A stretch of DNA of 7,627 nt from an uncultured Candidatus Melainabacteria bacterium (GTDB taxonomy: Bacteria > Cyanobacteriota > Vampirovibrionia > Gastranaerophilales > Gastranaerophilaceae): assembly GCA_934675225.1 (NCBI GenBank), contig CAKUQA010000050.1, forward strand, positions 1 to 7,627. Direction: 5' to 3'. Under the pieces are notes generated by a model, which worked only from the letters and a program-made list of their open reading frames with translations, was not told where the DNA came from and did not search any database. The stretch's first letter is position 1. Every line of letters starts with the position of its first letter. Positions 6,735 to 7,627 of this stretch are shown here, piece after piece. A program made the translations under genes and the position numbers.

Positions 6735-6746
6735 AATTGTACAATT
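6735..6746. repeat. 12-bp perfect palindrome in the 5' leader region
   Basis: AATTGTACAATT lies 2 bp upstream of the ribosome binding site of the coiled-coil protein gene. It could be an operator, or part of a −10 element (TACAAT on the minus strand, 6736-6741). No good −35 was found at the right spacing. Confidence 0.3.
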
Positions 6747-6814
6747 ATTACTACGGCACAATTAGGAAAAATCTTTAAAGGATATTAACAATTTGTAACA
6801 AAAAATTTACACAT

Positions 6815-6850
6815 AAAAAAAAGACCGGCGTGAAAAGATATTTCCGGTCT
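6815..6850 (-). terminator. Intrinsic terminator of the pilin-like gene
   Basis: On the minus strand a 7-bp stem AGACCGG/CCGGTCT (6844-6850 with 6822-6828) encloses a 15-nt loop and is followed by seven T (complement of A 6815-6821). It lies 132 bp past the pilin stop, leaving a long 3' untranslated region. Confidence 0.87.
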
Positions 6851-6975
6851 ACAAAAAGATTCGATTTTTGTTTAGTTGCTCCATCTGCTAAAAAATATAC
6901 CAAATGAAGAACTTGTGTGATGGTATTACCCAACCTCGAAATCAAAGATTTCGGTCCTCCCACAAGGGGTGGACA
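6851..6975. other. Run of four adjacent hairpins in the 3' UTR of the pilin-like gene
   Basis: The non-coding stretch between the pilin stop and its terminator holds consecutive inverted repeats. They are ACAAAAA/TTTTTGT (6851-6857 with 6865-6871), ATACCA/TGGTAT (6897-6902 with 6921-6926), CGAAATC/GATTTCG (6937-6943 with 6947-6953), and GTCC-CCC/GGG-GGAC (6954-6961 with 6967-6974). The last two abut directly. On the plus strand the last one is followed by TTTTTT (6976-6981), so it also looks like a plus-strand terminator. The stretch could be a structured mRNA 3' end, a small RNA on either strand, or a dispersed repeat unit. No promoter for a plus-strand RNA was recognised. Confidence 0.5.
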
Positions 6976-6982
6976 TTTTTTA

Positions 6983-7627
6983 TTATTTGCTATACAATAC
7001 TGCTCTTGCAGGAGTAGAGTTTGGAACAATTGTTGAATCATAAAATCTGACTGGATATATGTCAGTTGGATTTTTAACATCACACTTATTTTCGGAAGCA
7101 TCAGAATTGTTACATTGTACAATTCTATTAGGAGCTTTAATACCGTTTACATCAATTATACCTGTACATACATTTGCGGTTGCACCCTCTGCTTCTGTAC
7201 AACCTGTTTGAGTGGCATCATACGAAAACATAATGCCATCATTAAAAAATACTGTAACATTATTAGTACCGATATCTGTTTCCGCTGTAATACCTTGTAA
7301 TTTTCCAACCGAACTATAACCAATTTTGTACGTATTGCCTTTAGGATCTTTAAGATTTGTATTGCCTGTTTCATTTCTAACAACATTAGTTCTTGCTTTT
7401 AGCATATCTAAAATTTGGTAATTTCCACTATTTCCTGTTACATCAGCGAAGTTCCATTCATCCAAAGCAACGTTCAATGTTACTGCTTGAGAAATAGCTG
7501 ACAAAGCCTTTTTGTAAGCTGTTTTGTATTGCGCGCCTTGAGTTGAGTTCATCAATGTAGGCATTGTCATTGCTGCAACAACACCAATAATACCTAAAGT
7601 AATCAAAACTTCCGCCAAGGTAAATCC
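6983..7627 (-). CDS. Type IV pilin-like / type II secretion pseudopilin (5' end outside window)
   Basis: The window's last three bases encode Gly and the frame continues FTLAEVLITLGIIGVVAA, a class III signal sequence. Cleavage by prepilin peptidase after that Gly would leave Phe1 and the conserved Glu5, followed by a hydrophobic helix of about 20 residues for membrane storage and assembly. The short charged leader and true start are beyond the edge; TTG at 7618-7616 is an internal Leu codon, not the start. About 214 residues are visible. The C-terminal globular part has four Cys (GC-TEAEG...VC, VQC, NKC), which could form two disulfides outside the cell. Predicted to be a minor pilin or pseudopilin of a type IV pilus or type II-like machine; the specific role is not determinable. 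Transcription ends at the hairpin at 6815-6850. Confidence 0.9.
   Translation of the reverse strand, partial: GFTLAEVLITLGIIGVVAAMTMPTLMNSTQGAQYKTAYKKALSAISQAVTLNVALDEWNFADVTGNSGNYQILDMLKARTNVVRNETGNTNLKDPKGNTYKIGYSSVGKLQGITAETDIGTNNVTVFFNDGIMFSYDATQTGCTEAEGATANVCTGIIDVNGIKAPNRIVQCNNSDASENKCDVKNPTDIYPVRFYDSTIVPNSTPARAVLYSK

Noticed and set aside
6717..6761. 15-codon N-terminal extension of the coiled-coil protein
   Set aside because: The extension overlaps the GAAAGGA ribosome binding site and the palindrome; MGMAASQ at 6716 is the better start.
6775..7122. 115-residue minus-strand reading frame across the pilin 3' end and the hairpin region
   Set aside because: It starts inside the pilin gene in another frame, lacks a ribosome binding site, and runs through the terminator. 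Its peptide from about 6975 to 6820 may nevertheless recur in databases if the region is a dispersed repeat.

Overview
AT-rich bacterial DNA, probably from a gut Gastranaerophilales / Melainabacteria-type bacterium (non-photosynthetic relatives of Cyanobacteria). That placement is an inference from two proteins. One is a type IV pilin-like protein whose first visible residues read GFTLAEVLITLGIIGVVAA. The other is a protein beginning MGMAASQARLLSITARL. From memory both families are abundant in that group, but no database search was possible.

Layout, left to right. (1) The 3' part of ileS (+) ends at an intrinsic terminator. (2) fusA (−), encoding elongation factor EF-G, converges on ileS and has its own terminator; it stands alone without rpsL, rpsG or tuf beside it. 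(3) A 289-bp divergent intergenic region holds the fusA promoter and an imperfect inverted repeat. It also holds a TATAAT box only 6 bp from the uppS ATG, which suggests a leaderless uppS mRNA. (4) uppS and rdgB (+) form a tight two-gene operon for cell-wall lipid carrier synthesis and nucleotide-pool cleaning. (5) Two bp after the rdgB stop lies a compact 297-bp element. Its 49-bp GC-rich terminal inverted repeats match at 48 of 49 positions, and it carries the remains of a DUF559-type (Vsr-like) nuclease gene with its catalytic middle missing. (6) A 433-residue uncharacterised protein (−) has a helical N-terminus and a C-terminal coiled coil, reminiscent of flagellar axial proteins. (7) A 3' untranslated stretch is filled with consecutive hairpins and ends in an intrinsic terminator. 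(8) A type IV pilin-like gene (−) runs off the right edge exactly at the prepilin cleavage glycine.

The housekeeping genes (ileS, fusA, uppS, rdgB) are ordinary in sequence. The parts most worth a second look are the inverted-repeat/DUF559 element, the identical leaderless promoter geometry at uppS and at the DUF559 remnant, the multi-hairpin region after the pilin gene, and the flagellin-like coiled-coil protein.
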